A DNA stretch of 64,000 nt from Phormidium tanganyikae FI6-MK23 (GCA_019359175.1 JAHHHU010000012.1:1-64000), one strand, 5' to 3'; shown: positions 16,923-26,509, counted from the first letter of the stretch. Notes: generated by a model not told the origin, from the letters alone. Translations and numbers: made by a program.

Positions 16923-18164
16923 ATGCCAGCACCTTCTTTCTACGCTGATGCAGAGTTTGACCCCTCCACCTTGGAGCATTCACCGACCTCGCCAGAAGCA
17001 GAGTTCGATCCCGATCAAGATCTCACAGAACTCGAAGCAGAGCTTACGGGACAGGCGGGAATGCGTGCCACTGGACGGAAAACAACCGACCTAGTAAGGC
17101 TCTACCTACAAGAAATTGGGCGATATCGTCTACTCGGACGCGATGAAGAAGTCTCCGAAGCGCAAAAAGTCCAGCGCTACATGAAACTTTTAGAACAGCG
17201 CAACGCTGCCGCTACCAAGGGCAATGCCTTAATCTGTCAATACGTAGAATTAATGGATGCCCGCGATCGCTTGGTTTCCACTCTTACCCATCGCCCCTCA
17301 CTCGAACGCTGGGCAGCCGAAGCAAATATTGATGTTGCTAACTTGAAACCGCTGCTCGCTGAAGGCAAACAACACTGGGCAAAAGCAGTTAATTTATCCG
17401 TGACAGAATTGGATCAAGTCCAGACTCAGGGGCTTTCGGCAAAAACGCGCATGATCAATGCGAACCTGCGCCTAGTTGTTTCGGTCGCAAAGAAATATCA
17501 AAATCGCGGGTTAGAACTGCTTGATTTGATTCAAGAAGGCACATTGGGATTAGAACGTGCGGTTGAGAAATTCGACCCAACTAAAGGCTACCGATTCAGC
17601 ACGTATGCTTACTGGTGGATTCGCCAGGGAATCACCCGCGCGATCGCGACTCAAAGCCGCACGATTCGGCTTCCAGTCCACATCACCGAAAAGCTCAACA
17701 AAATTAAAAAAGCTCAACGAAAAATCTCTCAAGAAAAAGGTCGCACTGCCACGATCGAAGATATTGCTCTGGAACTGGAAATGACTGCGGTGCAAGTGCG
17801 CGACGTTCTCCTTCGAGTTCCGCGATCGGTGTCTTTAGAAACGAAAGTCGGGAAAGAGCGAGACACGGAATTAGGCGATTTGCTCGAAACTGAGGAAATT
17901 ACGCCCGAAGAAACTCTGATGCGTGAATCCCTAAGACGCGATCTGCTGCAACTCTTAGCGGATCTGACGACTCGCGAGAGAGATGTCATCGAGATGCGGT
18001 TCGGGTTGGGAAGCGATGGACATCCCTACTCGCTCGCTGAAATCGGACGCGCTTTGGAACTGTCGCGAGAGCGAGTTCGGCAAATTGAAGCGAAAGCATT
18101 GCAGAAACTCCGTCAGCCAAAACGCCGTAACCGAGTGCGGGACTACCTTGAGTCGCTAAACTAA
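16923..18164 (+). CDS. sigC: Group 2 RNA polymerase sigma factor, SigC-type
   Basis: 413 residues from the second of two adjacent ATGs (MPAPSFYADAEFD, the typical SigC opening). Region 1.2 is TTDLVRLYLQEIGRYRLL, region 2 contains NLRLVVSVAKKYQNRGLELLDLIQEG and the -10-binding FSTYAYWWIRQGITRAI, and region 4 ends in LELSRERVRQIEAKAL. It lacks the long acidic domain of primary sigma. The closest match by memory is SigC, a non-essential sigma linked to carbon/nitrogen status and heat in cyanobacteria; SigB/D/E types cannot be fully excluded. A clear terminator follows. Confidence 0.85.
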   Translation: MPAPSFYADAEFDPSTLEHSPTSPEAEFDPDQDLTELEAELTGQAGMRATGRKTTDLVRLYLQEIGRYRLLGRDEEVSEAQKVQRYMKLLEQRNAAATKGNALICQYVELMDARDRLVSTLTHRPSLERWAAEANIDVANLKPLLAEGKQHWAKAVNLSVTELDQVQTQGLSAKTRMINANLRLVVSVAKKYQNRGLELLDLIQEGTLGLERAVEKFDPTKGYRFSTYAYWWIRQGITRAIATQSRTIRLPVHITEKLNKIKKAQRKISQEKGRTATIEDIALELEMTAVQVRDVLLRVPRSVSLETKVGKERDTELGDLLETEEITPEETLMRESLRRDLLQLLADLTTRERDVIEMRFGLGSDGHPYSLAEIGRALELSRERVRQIEAKALQKLRQPKRRNRVRDYLESLN

Positions 18165-18191
18165 ACGGTTTGACTCCTAAAACAATTGAAG

Positions 18192-18202
18192 ATGATTCTC
18201 AA
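18192..18202 (+). promoter_or_regulatory. First copy of ATGATTCTCAA upstream of fur
   Basis: An 11-bp sequence present twice in the sigC-fur space. Resemblance to the AT-rich TGATxxTCA half-sites of iron boxes suggests Fur autoregulation, but this is inference. Confidence 0.35.
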
Positions 18203-18237
18203 TTAGGCGAACTTGTTGCAAATCGCCTAATTTTTTT
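18201..18237 (+). terminator. Rho-independent terminator of sigC
   Basis: AATTAGGCGA pairs perfectly with TCGCCTAATT over a 12-nt loop and is followed by TTTTT. It separates sigC from fur. Confidence 0.9.
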
Positions 18238-18244
18238 GTATGCT

Positions 18245-18255
18245 ATGATTCTCAA
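18245..18255 (+). promoter_or_regulatory. Second copy of ATGATTCTCAA upstream of fur
   Basis: Identical to 18192-18202, 53 bp further on. It lies just before the AAGGAG ribosome binding site (18257-18262) of fur, where a bound repressor would block expression. Confidence 0.35.
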
Positions 18256-18275
18256 GAAAGGAGACTTTGTTGACA

Positions 18276-18740
18276 ATGCTGAACGCTCCTACTTACAACA
18301 GTGCTTCGCTCAAGGCCGAACTAAACGAAAAGGGATGGCGCTTAACTCCACAACGCGAAATAATTCTGCAAGTTTTTCAAAAGCTTCCTGAAGGTCAACA
18401 CCTGAGTGCTGAAGACCTCTATCACGAACTCCAAACGAAAGGCGAGGGAATTAGTCTATCGACGATCTATCGCACGCTGAAATTGATGTCTCGGATGGGG
18501 GTTTTACGCGAACTTGAACTCGCAGAGGGTCACAAACACTACGAGATCAACCAACCCTACCCGCATCATCACCATCACCTTATTTGTGTTCGATGCAATA
18601 AAACGATCGAATTCAAAAGCGATACGATTCTGAAAACAGGTACAAAAGCAGCCCAGAAGGAGGGATACCACATCCTGGACTGTCAATTGACGATTCATGC
18701 AGTCTGTCCGACCTGTCAGCGATCGCTGCTCCCGATTTAG
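18276..18740 (+). CDS. fur: Ferric uptake regulator, FurA-type
   Basis: 154 residues from an ATG at 18276 with an AAGGAG site upstream. The winged helix (about 12-85) includes GWRLTPQREIIL and the recognition helix ISLSTIYRTLKLM. The metal-binding region has HHHHHLICVRCNKTIEF and CPTCQRSL, giving two CxxC motifs. The sequence is close to FurA of Anabaena, the master repressor of iron uptake, rather than to Zur or PerR. Fur proteins bind Fe(II) and repress at iron boxes; possible operator copies lie directly upstream. Confidence 0.92.
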   Translation: MLNAPTYNSASLKAELNEKGWRLTPQREIILQVFQKLPEGQHLSAEDLYHELQTKGEGISLSTIYRTLKLMSRMGVLRELELAEGHKHYEINQPYPHHHHHLICVRCNKTIEFKSDTILKTGTKAAQKEGYHILDCQLTIHAVCPTCQRSLLPI

Positions 18741-18746
18741 GTTCGG

Positions 18747-19781
18747 TTATTCAAACACGACACGCGCATCGGTTAGTCCTCGCGCTCGTAGCACTCCGGC
18801 TCTGCGATCGGCGGCTTCAGGAGTCGTGTAGCTACCGTCGCGGACGAAGTTACCTAAGCGAGACTGTCTTGGAACCGCATCCTGAATCACAGCCCGAATC
18901 TGATCGAACTCTCCGCGATCGCGAAAAGGAATGACCACGACGTAACGGCGGCTATTCACAGGCGCGGTTGGGTTTGTCCCAACGGTCAGATTTCGGATCG
19001 CGGCTAAGGTCTGCGGGTCAGCAACGCCTGTCGCGGGGAGAGCCTGCGCCTGTTGAAAGCTCAAAACTGCTTGCTGAGTTTGTGAGCCAAAATATCCTGT
19101 CGCGGGAACCGAGTAGCCAAGCTGATTAAGCTGCCGCTGGAGTTCCGAAACGCGCGAATTTTCGTCGCCGAGTTGTAGCCCGCCCCCGATCGGGGATGTC
19201 GTCGGAACTCCTCCGCTGAGTGCTGCATACACTTCAGCATCCACCTCACCCGTTTGAGGACGACCCAAATCGCGTTGCAGTTGAGCCACAGCCGTTTGAG
19301 TATCTGCGCCAAAAACACCATCGATCGTGCCGTAGTAATATCCGCGCGATCGCAGTTGATTTTGTAGCTCTCGCACTCCAGGTCCACGATCGCCAAGTTG
19401 TAATCGATCTCCAAACTGTGCCGAACCTGTTCCCGTCGCTGGATTGCCTAATCCTAGAGCGCGATAGGTTTCTGCTCCAACGACTCCATCCGGATCAATT
19501 CCTCGCTGTTGCTGGCAGCGAATTACAGCCTCGCGCGTCTGAGGACCAAAAAATCCAGTAGACGAACCATCGAAGCAGCCTAACGCTCTGAGGCGGTCTT
19601 GTAAGTTGCTGACGGCTGTTCCTTCGTCGCCTTGCTGGAGGACAATTTGGGCAGAAGCAGCCGAAGCGAATCCGACAATAGCGCATCCTACGATCGCGCT
19701 CAAAACCTGGATGCCTCGTCTCCCGATCGTCGATCTCTGGAATGACTGATTTTCTCGGACTAGATTCGCGATCGTTTCCAT
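18747..19781 (-). CDS. Secreted protein with three peptidoglycan-binding repeats
   Basis: 344 residues from an ATG at 19781. A Sec signal peptide (residues about 20-44, ending ASAASAQ) is followed by three PG_binding_1 domains, each with the LQxRLxxLGxxxG ... FGxxTxxAVxxFQ pattern, at about 48-100, 120-175 and 200-255. The C-terminal 75 residues (YVVVIPFRDRG ... GLTDARVVFE) resemble a SPOR-like repeat. No catalytic domain is seen, so it probably binds cell-wall glycan as a structural or scaffolding protein. It converges on fur with only 6 bp between the stop codons. Confidence 0.85.
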   Translation of the reverse strand: METIANLVRENQSFQRSTIGRRGIQVLSAIVGCAIVGFASAASAQIVLQQGDEGTAVSNLQDRLRALGCFDGSSTGFFGPQTREAVIRCQQQRGIDPDGVVGAETYRALGLGNPATGTGSAQFGDRLQLGDRGPGVRELQNQLRSRGYYYGTIDGVFGADTQTAVAQLQRDLGRPQTGEVDAEVYAALSGGVPTTSPIGGGLQLGDENSRVSELQRQLNQLGYSVPATGYFGSQTQQAVLSFQQAQALPATGVADPQTLAAIRNLTVGTNPTAPVNSRRYVVVIPFRDRGEFDQIRAVIQDAVPRQSRLGNFVRDGSYTTPEAADRRAGVLRARGLTDARVVFE

Positions 19782-20015
19782 AATTTTTTGAGCAACGTTT
19801 TTGAAGAAGAGTAGAATGGAGGATCTTTCTCCTAAAAGTATATTACCCAGCCGACGTTTTTCAAGGTTAAGCGAAATCGCATCGTGTGAACGCAACAGAC
19901 TTCCTACCTTGGATCTATACCAAAAGTCAGATCGCACCTGTCGCCGAAGCGGACTAAAATCCCTTCAAAGATTGATCGCGCACGTCTGGTTATGATCCTT
20001 AGCTAGGTTATTACT

Positions 20016-21374
20016 ATGGGTTTTCCTAACTCTTCAGATTGTTCGGAGTCGATCGCTGCAAGTTCAGCGTCTGAGCAATCTGCAAGCCCAAAGACTGCTT
20101 TGACGTTAATGGATGCGGTGGCCTTGATTGTTGGCATTGTGATTGGGGCAGGAATCTTCGAGACTCCTGCTCTAGTTGCTTCTACCACGGGCACAAATTC
20201 CACTGTGTTACTTGCTTGGATAATTGGGGGGGGCGTTTCTCTGGTTGGAGCCTTGTGCTATGCGGAGTTGGCAACGACTTATCCTCATGTGGGCGGTAAC
20301 TATCACTACTTGCAGCGTGCCTATGGAGACTCGATCGCATTTCTATTTGCTTGGGCAAGAATGACGGTCGTACAAACTGGGTCGATCGCACTTCTGGCTT
20401 ATGTCTTTGGCGATTATGCGTCTGAAATTTTGCCACTTGGAGCGTTCTCCGGTTCGATTTATGCAGCAGGCGCGATTGTCATATTCACATTGATCAATGT
20501 TTTAGGCTTGCGACAAGGGAAGGGCGTTCAAAACTGGCTCACGGCGGCAAAAGTGCTGGGGCTGATTTTGGTGATTGTGGCAGGTTTGGCGACTTCAGGC
20601 GTTGCACCTCAAGCCGCAACAGAATCGAAGATTTCAACTGATTGGGGTATGGCAATGATCTTTGTGTTGCTGTCCTATGGCGGTTGGAATGAGGCAGCTT
20701 ACATTTCAGCCGAGATTCGCAATCCCGATCGGAACATTGCTCGATCGCTTTTTTGGGGCATTGGCATCATTGCAGCAATTTACATTGCGATTAACTTTGC
20801 TTATCTCCACGGATTAGGAGTAAGTGGAATGGCGAATTCGACTGCGGTTGCAGCGGATTTGATGCGTGGAGCTTATGGACAATCAGGCGTTGTCTTTATT
20901 AGCTTTCTGGTTGCGATTTCAGCGTTAGGGGCATTAAATGCCACTGTTTTTACTGGAGCGCGAACGAACTTTGCTTTAGGACAGGATTCTAATGCGTTTC
21001 GATTTTTGGGGCGCTGGCAGTCGAAGCAGAATACACCGATTCCGGCATTGTTGCTGCAAGGTGCGATCGCGCTTTTGCTCGTCGGGCTGGGGATTATCAC
21101 CCGGAAAGGCTTTGAAACAATGGTTGAGTATACGGCTCCAGTCTTTTGGCTCTTTTTCTTACTGGTGGGCTTTTCGTTGATTGTTCTGCGGCAGAAAGAA
21201 CCGAATCGATCGAGTGCATTTCGAGTGCCGTTTTATCCAATCACGCCGATTCTGTTTTGTGGAATTTGTGCTTACTTGCTCTATTCCAGTTTGGTGTATG
21301 TAAAAGTCGGTGCGCTCGCGGGCGTGATTGTTGTAGCGCTAGGGATTCCCGTTTTGTATTGGCAGCGTCGATAG
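20016..21374 (+). CDS. APC-family amino acid permease
   Basis: 452 residues, about 12 membrane segments after a polar 30-residue start. The first segment carries IVGIVIGAGIFETPALVA, the substrate-binding GxGIF-type signature of the amino acid-polyamine-organocation family. Substrate is not predictable; a cationic or neutral amino acid is typical. It is followed after 19 bp by the methyltransferase-like lipoprotein gene on the same strand, so they may be cotranscribed. Confidence 0.88.
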   Translation: MGFPNSSDCSESIAASSASEQSASPKTALTLMDAVALIVGIVIGAGIFETPALVASTTGTNSTVLLAWIIGGGVSLVGALCYAELATTYPHVGGNYHYLQRAYGDSIAFLFAWARMTVVQTGSIALLAYVFGDYASEILPLGAFSGSIYAAGAIVIFTLINVLGLRQGKGVQNWLTAAKVLGLILVIVAGLATSGVAPQAATESKISTDWGMAMIFVLLSYGGWNEAAYISAEIRNPDRNIARSLFWGIGIIAAIYIAINFAYLHGLGVSGMANSTAVAADLMRGAYGQSGVVFISFLVAISALGALNATVFTGARTNFALGQDSNAFRFLGRWQSKQNTPIPALLLQGAIALLLVGLGIITRKGFETMVEYTAPVFWLFFLLVGFSLIVLRQKEPNRSSAFRVPFYPITPILFCGICAYLLYSSLVYVKVGALAGVIVVALGIPVLYWQRR

Positions 21375-21393
21375 AAATTTAGGAGAATTTAGA

Positions 21394-22008
21394 ATGATTG
21401 TTCGTCCTTTGGTGGTGAGTGTTGGAATTTTAGGTTTGATGTTTGCGGGCTGTTCGCAGTCTTCTAATCCGGCTGCGGATACTTCTCAGGCACAGACGGT
21501 CGCGCCGAATGCACAGGCTGAGAGTCCAACGCCGCAATTAGATGTGCCGTATGTTCCGACTCCGACTGCGGTTGTGGATGCCATGCTGAAAGTCGCGAAG
21601 GTGGGTAAGAATGATGTGCTTTACGATCTCGGTAGCGGCGATGGGCGGATTCCGATTACGGCAGCGAAGCGATTTGGAACGCGCGGGTTTGGGGTAGATA
21701 TCGATCCGCAGCGGATTCAGGAAGCGAATGCGAATGCGAAGAAAGAAGGAGTCAGCGATCGAGTAAAGTTCGCTCAACAAGATTTGTTTAAAACGGATCT
21801 CAGTCAGGCGACGGTGATTACGCTTTATTTGCTGCCGCGAATCAATTTGCAACTACGTCCGACCTTGTTAAAGCTGAAACCGGGAACGCGGATTGTGTCT
21901 CATGCGTTTGATATGGGGGATTGGAAGCCTGATCAGGTAGTGGATGTGAATGGAACAAATGTTTATTTCTGGACGGTTCTTGAGAAGGTTCCTGCGAATC
22001 TGAAATAG
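21394..22008 (+). CDS. Methyltransferase-like lipoprotein
   Basis: 204 residues with an AGGAG site just before the ATG. The start is a lipoprotein signal with lipobox LMFAGC (Cys at about 20), followed by a low-complexity Ala/Gln/Pro linker to about residue 45. The rest is a class I SAM-binding Rossmann fold: motif I YDLGSGDGRIPI, then GVDIDPQRIQEA, QQDLFKTDLSQATVITLYLLP. Such export is odd because SAM is cytoplasmic. The protein may face the periplasm with a lost or altered function, or the signal may act only as an anchor. Related family members in cyanobacteria lack a known substrate. Confidence 0.78.
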   Translation: MIVRPLVVSVGILGLMFAGCSQSSNPAADTSQAQTVAPNAQAESPTPQLDVPYVPTPTAVVDAMLKVAKVGKNDVLYDLGSGDGRIPITAAKRFGTRGFGVDIDPQRIQEANANAKKEGVSDRVKFAQQDLFKTDLSQATVITLYLLPRINLQLRPTLLKLKPGTRIVSHAFDMGDWKPDQVVDVNGTNVYFWTVLEKVPANLK

Positions 22009-22095
22009 GGTGCTGATATGGGTTAGGTGTTCTTTGGGCGGATGAGGACACCTACCCTACCGTTTTGGAGGTCGATCAACACTCCATAAATTCAG

Positions 22096-22128
22096 AAAAA
22101 AATACTGTGTCTATGTTAGGCACAGTAT
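22096..22128 (-). terminator. Terminator of the FMN reductase gene
   Basis: ATACTGTGTC (22102-22111) pairs with GGCACAGTAT (22119-22128) with one G-T pair. On the minus strand the hairpin is followed by a run of seven T. Confidence 0.85.
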
Positions 22129-22158
22129 CCAATCAAAATAATCAAATCAAAATACTGA

Positions 22159-22698
22159 CTATGCTCTTAGCTTCTGTGTATTCTCAACCAAACTTTGAGC
22201 AAACGTATCAAACCGCTTAGAAAGCCCTTCATCGAGCAATTTACCGTCTTCGCTAAATGCCTTCCAAGCTTGTCCCACTGCAATCTGTTCAGGAATTGTC
22301 CAAGCGTGAATCCAACGCAAAACAATCCGCAAATCATTGAGCGAATTGTTATTCGACTGACCACCAAGGACGCTGATTACGCCTGTAACTTTCCCGGTGA
22401 ATTCTTCAAATCCCATCAAATCCAGCGCATTCTTCAAAACGCCGCTCACACTGCCGTGATATTCCGGTGTTGCTAAAATCACCGCATCGGCTTCACTCAC
22501 TGCCTGTTTGAGCCTAGCAACCCCTGGATAATCCGGATAATCATCGCTACCATCACAGAAAGGTAGGTTTAGCGATCGTAGATCCAATATCTCTACTTCT
22601 GCTCCCAATGCTGCAACGCGATCGACAGCAACCTTGAGCGCTTGCTGACTGTATGAACCCGATCTCAAACTTCCAGCGATGCCAACTACTTTCACCAT
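22159..22698 (-). CDS. NADPH-dependent FMN reductase family protein
   Basis: 179 residues from the ATG at 22698 (MVKVVGIAGSLRSGSYSQQAL). The flavodoxin-like fold is marked by GSLRxGSxS (phosphate binding of FMN) and ILATPEYHGSVSGVLKNALD, the flavin-ring loop of this family, also seen in ArsH/ChrR-type quinone and azo reductases. It is cytoplasmic and likely reduces quinones, azo compounds or metals using NADPH. It has its own terminator and no linked gene that would suggest a specific substrate. Confidence 0.88.
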   Translation of the reverse strand: MVKVVGIAGSLRSGSYSQQALKVAVDRVAALGAEVEILDLRSLNLPFCDGSDDYPDYPGVARLKQAVSEADAVILATPEYHGSVSGVLKNALDLMGFEEFTGKVTGVISVLGGQSNNNSLNDLRIVLRWIHAWTIPEQIAVGQAWKAFSEDGKLLDEGLSKRFDTFAQSLVENTQKLRA

Positions 22699-22818
22699 TG
22701 GGCTGATTCCTTGGAAACGATATGCTATCATCATAACAAAACAAACTCGTAATGACTACGCCTTAATCAGTAATCCGTTCTTCAGAGGTTCGGTTAGAAA
22801 TATCAGGAGTAATGCACG

Positions 22819-24621
22819 ATGACGCAAGCGGTTGAACTCACTCAGCTAGACAGTCCACAAGAATGGGATTTGTCTGATCTCTATCAAGGCTTTGGTGATC
22901 TGAAGTTGACCCAGGATCTAGAGTCGTTGCAGACTCAAGCCAGCGGTTTTCGCGATTCGTTTCGCGGCAAAGTTAAAGATTTAAGCTCTGAACAACTGGC
23001 AGAGTGCTTTAAAACGCTGGAATCGATCGCTGAAAAATCCGGTTATCTCTACGCATTTCCGTCCCTAATTTTTTCAGCCGATACCCGAAACACCGAAGCC
23101 AAACAATTCCTCGACAAAGCAATGGAAGCGCTGACGGGCGTTGAGAATCAGTTGCTGTTCTTCGATCTAGAACTTCAAAGTTTGGACGCAGCGAAGTTTG
23201 AAACCTTGCAAAAAGCCTCTGTGCTTTCCGCTTATCAACACTATCTGAACCGCATTGCAAAGTATCGTCCTCACGCGCTTTCCGAGGAAGTGGAGCAGAC
23301 GCGAAATCAAGACAGTCTTACCGGACGACAGGCATTTATTCAACTACGATCGGTACATCTCGGCGAACAAGAATACGAACCTGTTACGACTCCCGACGGG
23401 CGCACTGTCAGCACTGAGTCTGAACTGAGTTCTCTGCTTTATCATCCCGATCCAGAGATTCGCGCCGCCGCTTATCAATCGGTTCGCAAAGTGATGAAGC
23501 AGCACAATTCGCTGTATGGCTACATCATGAACACGGTCGCACAGGATCATAAGATCGAGAACCAGATGCGCGCTTATGATTCCACGTTGCATAAGCAACT
23601 GTTAGCCGATGAAGTTTCCGCGCCTGTGTTTCGAGCAATTATGTCTGGAACAGGCGATCGCTTTGATCTATTTCAGCGCTATTACAAACTGAAAGGTCAG
23701 GCTTTAGGTCAAAAGATTCGCACTGCTGATCTCTATGCACCTTGGACAACCGAAAGTACTCCGCCTGTCACTTACAAAGCGGGTGTTGAGACCTTACTTG
23801 CGGCTCTAGATCAGTTCGATACGAACTATGCCCGACGTGCAGAAGAGTTCTTCTTGAAAAACTGGGTCGATGCGAAAGTGCGTCCTGGTAAGCGGGGTGG
23901 CGCATTTTGTTCTTACACTTACGGCAAACATAGCTATCTATTGATGTCGTACACCGATGACTACAATTCGCTGTTCACTCTGGCACACGAAATGGGTCAT
24001 GGGTTGCACTTTGCTTGGATTGACGATCGACAAACCTATTTCAACAGCAATCCTCCAATGGTGCTGGCAGAAATCGCTTCAACGTTCAACGAATTGCTGT
24101 TGCTCGATTATCTATTAAAGCAAGCGAAAGATGATAAGTCATTGACCAAATCATTGATCACACGCCAGCTTGAGGATCAGTTGAATCTATTGTTCCGGCA
24201 GAGTACGATCAGCCGATTGGAGTTAGCAATTCACGATCGAGCCGCTCAAGGTAGCTTTGATCATACGTTTGTCAACGAAGAATGGATGAAACTGTATCAA
24301 GCTTTGTGCGGTGATGCGGTTGAAGTGTTACCTGAACACCAGTATGATTGGGCGCGAATTGGTCACATCTACTTCAAGCCGTTCTACTGTTATCAGTACA
24401 CTGCATCGAACATTGTGAGTCTTGCTTGTTATCAGAAATATCTTGAGGTCGGGAAAGACTTTATTCCAGGCTATTTAGAACTTCTGGCATCGGGTGGCAG
24501 CTTAGATCAAGTTGCAGCACTTCGGCAGTATGTTGGAGTGGATATCGAAGATCCAGCAACGATTCGAGGTGCATTAACCTATGTTGAGAAGCTGTTAGAT
24601 CAATTGCAAGCGAGTTTGTAA
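22819..24621 (+). CDS. pepF: Oligoendopeptidase F, M3 family metallopeptidase
   Basis: 600 residues, the usual length for PepF-type M3 peptidases. The zinc motif HEMGH lies at residues 390-394, with the third ligand glutamate in MVLAEIASTFNE about 25 residues on. GKRGGAFCSYTYGKHSYLLMSY upstream of the zinc site is also typical. It is a soluble cytoplasmic enzyme that cuts peptides of roughly 7-17 residues in peptide recycling. An AGGAG site about 10 bp before the ATG supports the start. Confidence 0.93.
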   Translation: MTQAVELTQLDSPQEWDLSDLYQGFGDLKLTQDLESLQTQASGFRDSFRGKVKDLSSEQLAECFKTLESIAEKSGYLYAFPSLIFSADTRNTEAKQFLDKAMEALTGVENQLLFFDLELQSLDAAKFETLQKASVLSAYQHYLNRIAKYRPHALSEEVEQTRNQDSLTGRQAFIQLRSVHLGEQEYEPVTTPDGRTVSTESELSSLLYHPDPEIRAAAYQSVRKVMKQHNSLYGYIMNTVAQDHKIENQMRAYDSTLHKQLLADEVSAPVFRAIMSGTGDRFDLFQRYYKLKGQALGQKIRTADLYAPWTTESTPPVTYKAGVETLLAALDQFDTNYARRAEEFFLKNWVDAKVRPGKRGGAFCSYTYGKHSYLLMSYTDDYNSLFTLAHEMGHGLHFAWIDDRQTYFNSNPPMVLAEIASTFNELLLLDYLLKQAKDDKSLTKSLITRQLEDQLNLLFRQSTISRLELAIHDRAAQGSFDHTFVNEEWMKLYQALCGDAVEVLPEHQYDWARIGHIYFKPFYCYQYTASNIVSLACYQKYLEVGKDFIPGYLELLASGGSLDQVAALRQYVGVDIEDPATIRGALTYVEKLLDQLQASL

Positions 24622-24664
24622 CTTTCAGCAGTCATCGATCTTTCTGTTATTGCCCAAACCTTTC

Positions 24665-24849
24665 GCCCCCTAAATCCCCCATTCTGGGGGACTTTGAGCA
24701 ACAGAGAAGTTCAGAATGCCAAGATTGTTTCGGCGTTCAAAGTCCCCCAAATTTGGGGAATTTAGGGGGCAGAAGCCGACTGAAACGGAGCGACCAACGA
24801 TTTGTGTGTACACATAGAATTGAATTCCGGGCGGGTGAGCAACGAAGCA
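24665..24849. repeat. Interspersed inverted-repeat element, 185-bp copy
   Basis: Starts GCCCCCTAAATCCCCC and about 100 bp later has the inverse arm ATTTAGGGGGC at 24760-24770, then a shared flank (GAAGCCGACTGAAACGGAGC, ACCAACGATTTG, GTACACA, GGGTGAGCAACG). The whole structure recurs at 45630-45841, and the right arm alone at 311-344. It codes for nothing, so it is a MITE-like or structural repeat in the pepF-glgA space. Confidence 0.85.
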
Positions 24850-24877
24850 AAAAAGCCTTTTAGCAGCTTTCGATCGC

Positions 24878-26353
24878 TTATTGATGCCGAATACGATCGT
24901 ACATTTCAATATATTCTCCTGCCGGATTTGTCCAAGAATAATCGTACTTCATCCCCTGAATTGCTAAGTGGTTGAAGATCTTCCGATTCTGCGCCCAAAG
25001 CTCAAAAGCCCGTCCTAATCCCGATTCCAGCGCAATAGTATCCAATTCATAGAACACAAATCCATTGCGTTCTTCAGGTGGATGCGCCTGATCATAGTCA
25101 TGATCAAACACTGTATTTACCAGTCCACCCACACCCCGAACGATCGGCACTGTTCCATATTTCAAACTAATCACTTGTGTCAGTCCACAAGGCTCAAAGT
25201 TACTCGGAACCACGATCATATCCGAGCCTGCATAGATTAGATGGGCTAACTCTTCGTTAAATCCAAGCTCGATGTGACAATCGGGATTCTCGTTGAGGAA
25301 TTGTTTCTCGTGTTTGAACCAAGTGTCGATCGCACTTTCCGTCGCGGCTCCCAACAATACAAACTGTGCGCCTCGTTCCAGCGAGTAATACATTGCATGA
25401 TGAACAAGGTGAACTCCTTTTTGATCATCTAAGCGACCGATAAAACATATGATCGGCTTTTCTTCCTCTCTGAGCAACAATCGATCGCGTAAAGCTTTCG
25501 TGTTGTAATGCTTCTGCTCAAATGTATCTACAGAATAGTGATAAGGAAGATATCGATCGGTTTCTGGGTTCCAGAAGCTAAAGTCTAAACCATTGAGAAT
25601 TCCAGTAAATTTGTCTTGATAGACTTCTAAGGTGTGTCCTAAACCATAGCTAATATCAGTGTGCCGAGCTTCCCAAGCATGATGCGGTGAAACAGTATTC
25701 ACAGCATTCGAGTAGACGATCCCACCTTTCATAAAGTTGATCGAGAACGGATTAAAATTGTCTCTCAGCTTGTCATAGCTAAAGTAGTATTCGGGTCTTC
25801 TTAACTGTGTCGCTTCTAAGACTTCTTTACCGCCGAAGCCTTGATGTTTGAAGTTGTGAATTGTATAGCAAACCCGCTGATTTGCCATGCCGTGATATTT
25901 GTAAATCTCAAACAGCATCACTGGAACTAATCCCGTCTGCCAATCATGACAATGAATCACATCCGGTCGCTTATTGCTCTGTAGCAGAAATTCTAATGCT
26001 GCCTTGCTGAAGAATGCGAACCGCATATTGTCATCGTTGCAGCCGTAGAAGCATCCTCGATCGAAGTAAAAATCTTCCGAATGCGGCTCGATAAAAAAGC
26101 ACATCTGCCCATGTACCCAACCGCAGTACACCGAACAATGGATCAAACCATCAAACCAGGGCACATACAAATCGCGATACGCATCGTGCAGTCCCCAAAT
26201 GTGGTCGTACCGCATACAGTCATACTTTGGCAAAATCAATTCAACCGTGTGCCCTTGATTTTCCAGTTCCCGACTCAGCCCATAGACCACATCTCCTAGC
26301 CCTCCAGCTTTAATCACTGGAGCGCATTCGGAGGCGATTTGCACGATGTACAT
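24878..26353 (-). CDS. glgA: Glycogen synthase (GT5, GlgA2-like)
   Basis: 491 residues from the ATG at 26353 (MYIVQIASECAPVIKAGGLGDVV). The ADP-glucose motif KAGGLGD is present and the GT5 catalytic part includes VVPSNFEPCGLTQVISLKYGTVPIVRGVGGL. It transfers glucose from ADP-glucose to growing glycogen, the carbon store. Cyanobacteria often have two isoforms and this sequence resembles the GlgA2 type. It is divergent from a GH57 gene, an arrangement consistent with shared regulation of glycogen metabolism. Confidence 0.93.
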   Translation of the reverse strand: MYIVQIASECAPVIKAGGLGDVVYGLSRELENQGHTVELILPKYDCMRYDHIWGLHDAYRDLYVPWFDGLIHCSVYCGWVHGQMCFFIEPHSEDFYFDRGCFYGCNDDNMRFAFFSKAALEFLLQSNKRPDVIHCHDWQTGLVPVMLFEIYKYHGMANQRVCYTIHNFKHQGFGGKEVLEATQLRRPEYYFSYDKLRDNFNPFSINFMKGGIVYSNAVNTVSPHHAWEARHTDISYGLGHTLEVYQDKFTGILNGLDFSFWNPETDRYLPYHYSVDTFEQKHYNTKALRDRLLLREEEKPIICFIGRLDDQKGVHLVHHAMYYSLERGAQFVLLGAATESAIDTWFKHEKQFLNENPDCHIELGFNEELAHLIYAGSDMIVVPSNFEPCGLTQVISLKYGTVPIVRGVGGLVNTVFDHDYDQAHPPEERNGFVFYELDTIALESGLGRAFELWAQNRKIFNHLAIQGMKYDYSWTNPAGEYIEMYDRIRHQ

Positions 26354-26509
26354 TTGTATCCCCTTGCTTAACAAAAATTCATTTTTGATGTCTTTATTCA
26401 ATACGCAAGCCTGCACTTTTGCAAGGGAAATCTCTCTTCTGTCTTAAAACTTAAACCCGCTTTCAGAACGTCCGATCTATGATTTGAGCCAAAGACTTAG
26501 GCAATTCTA

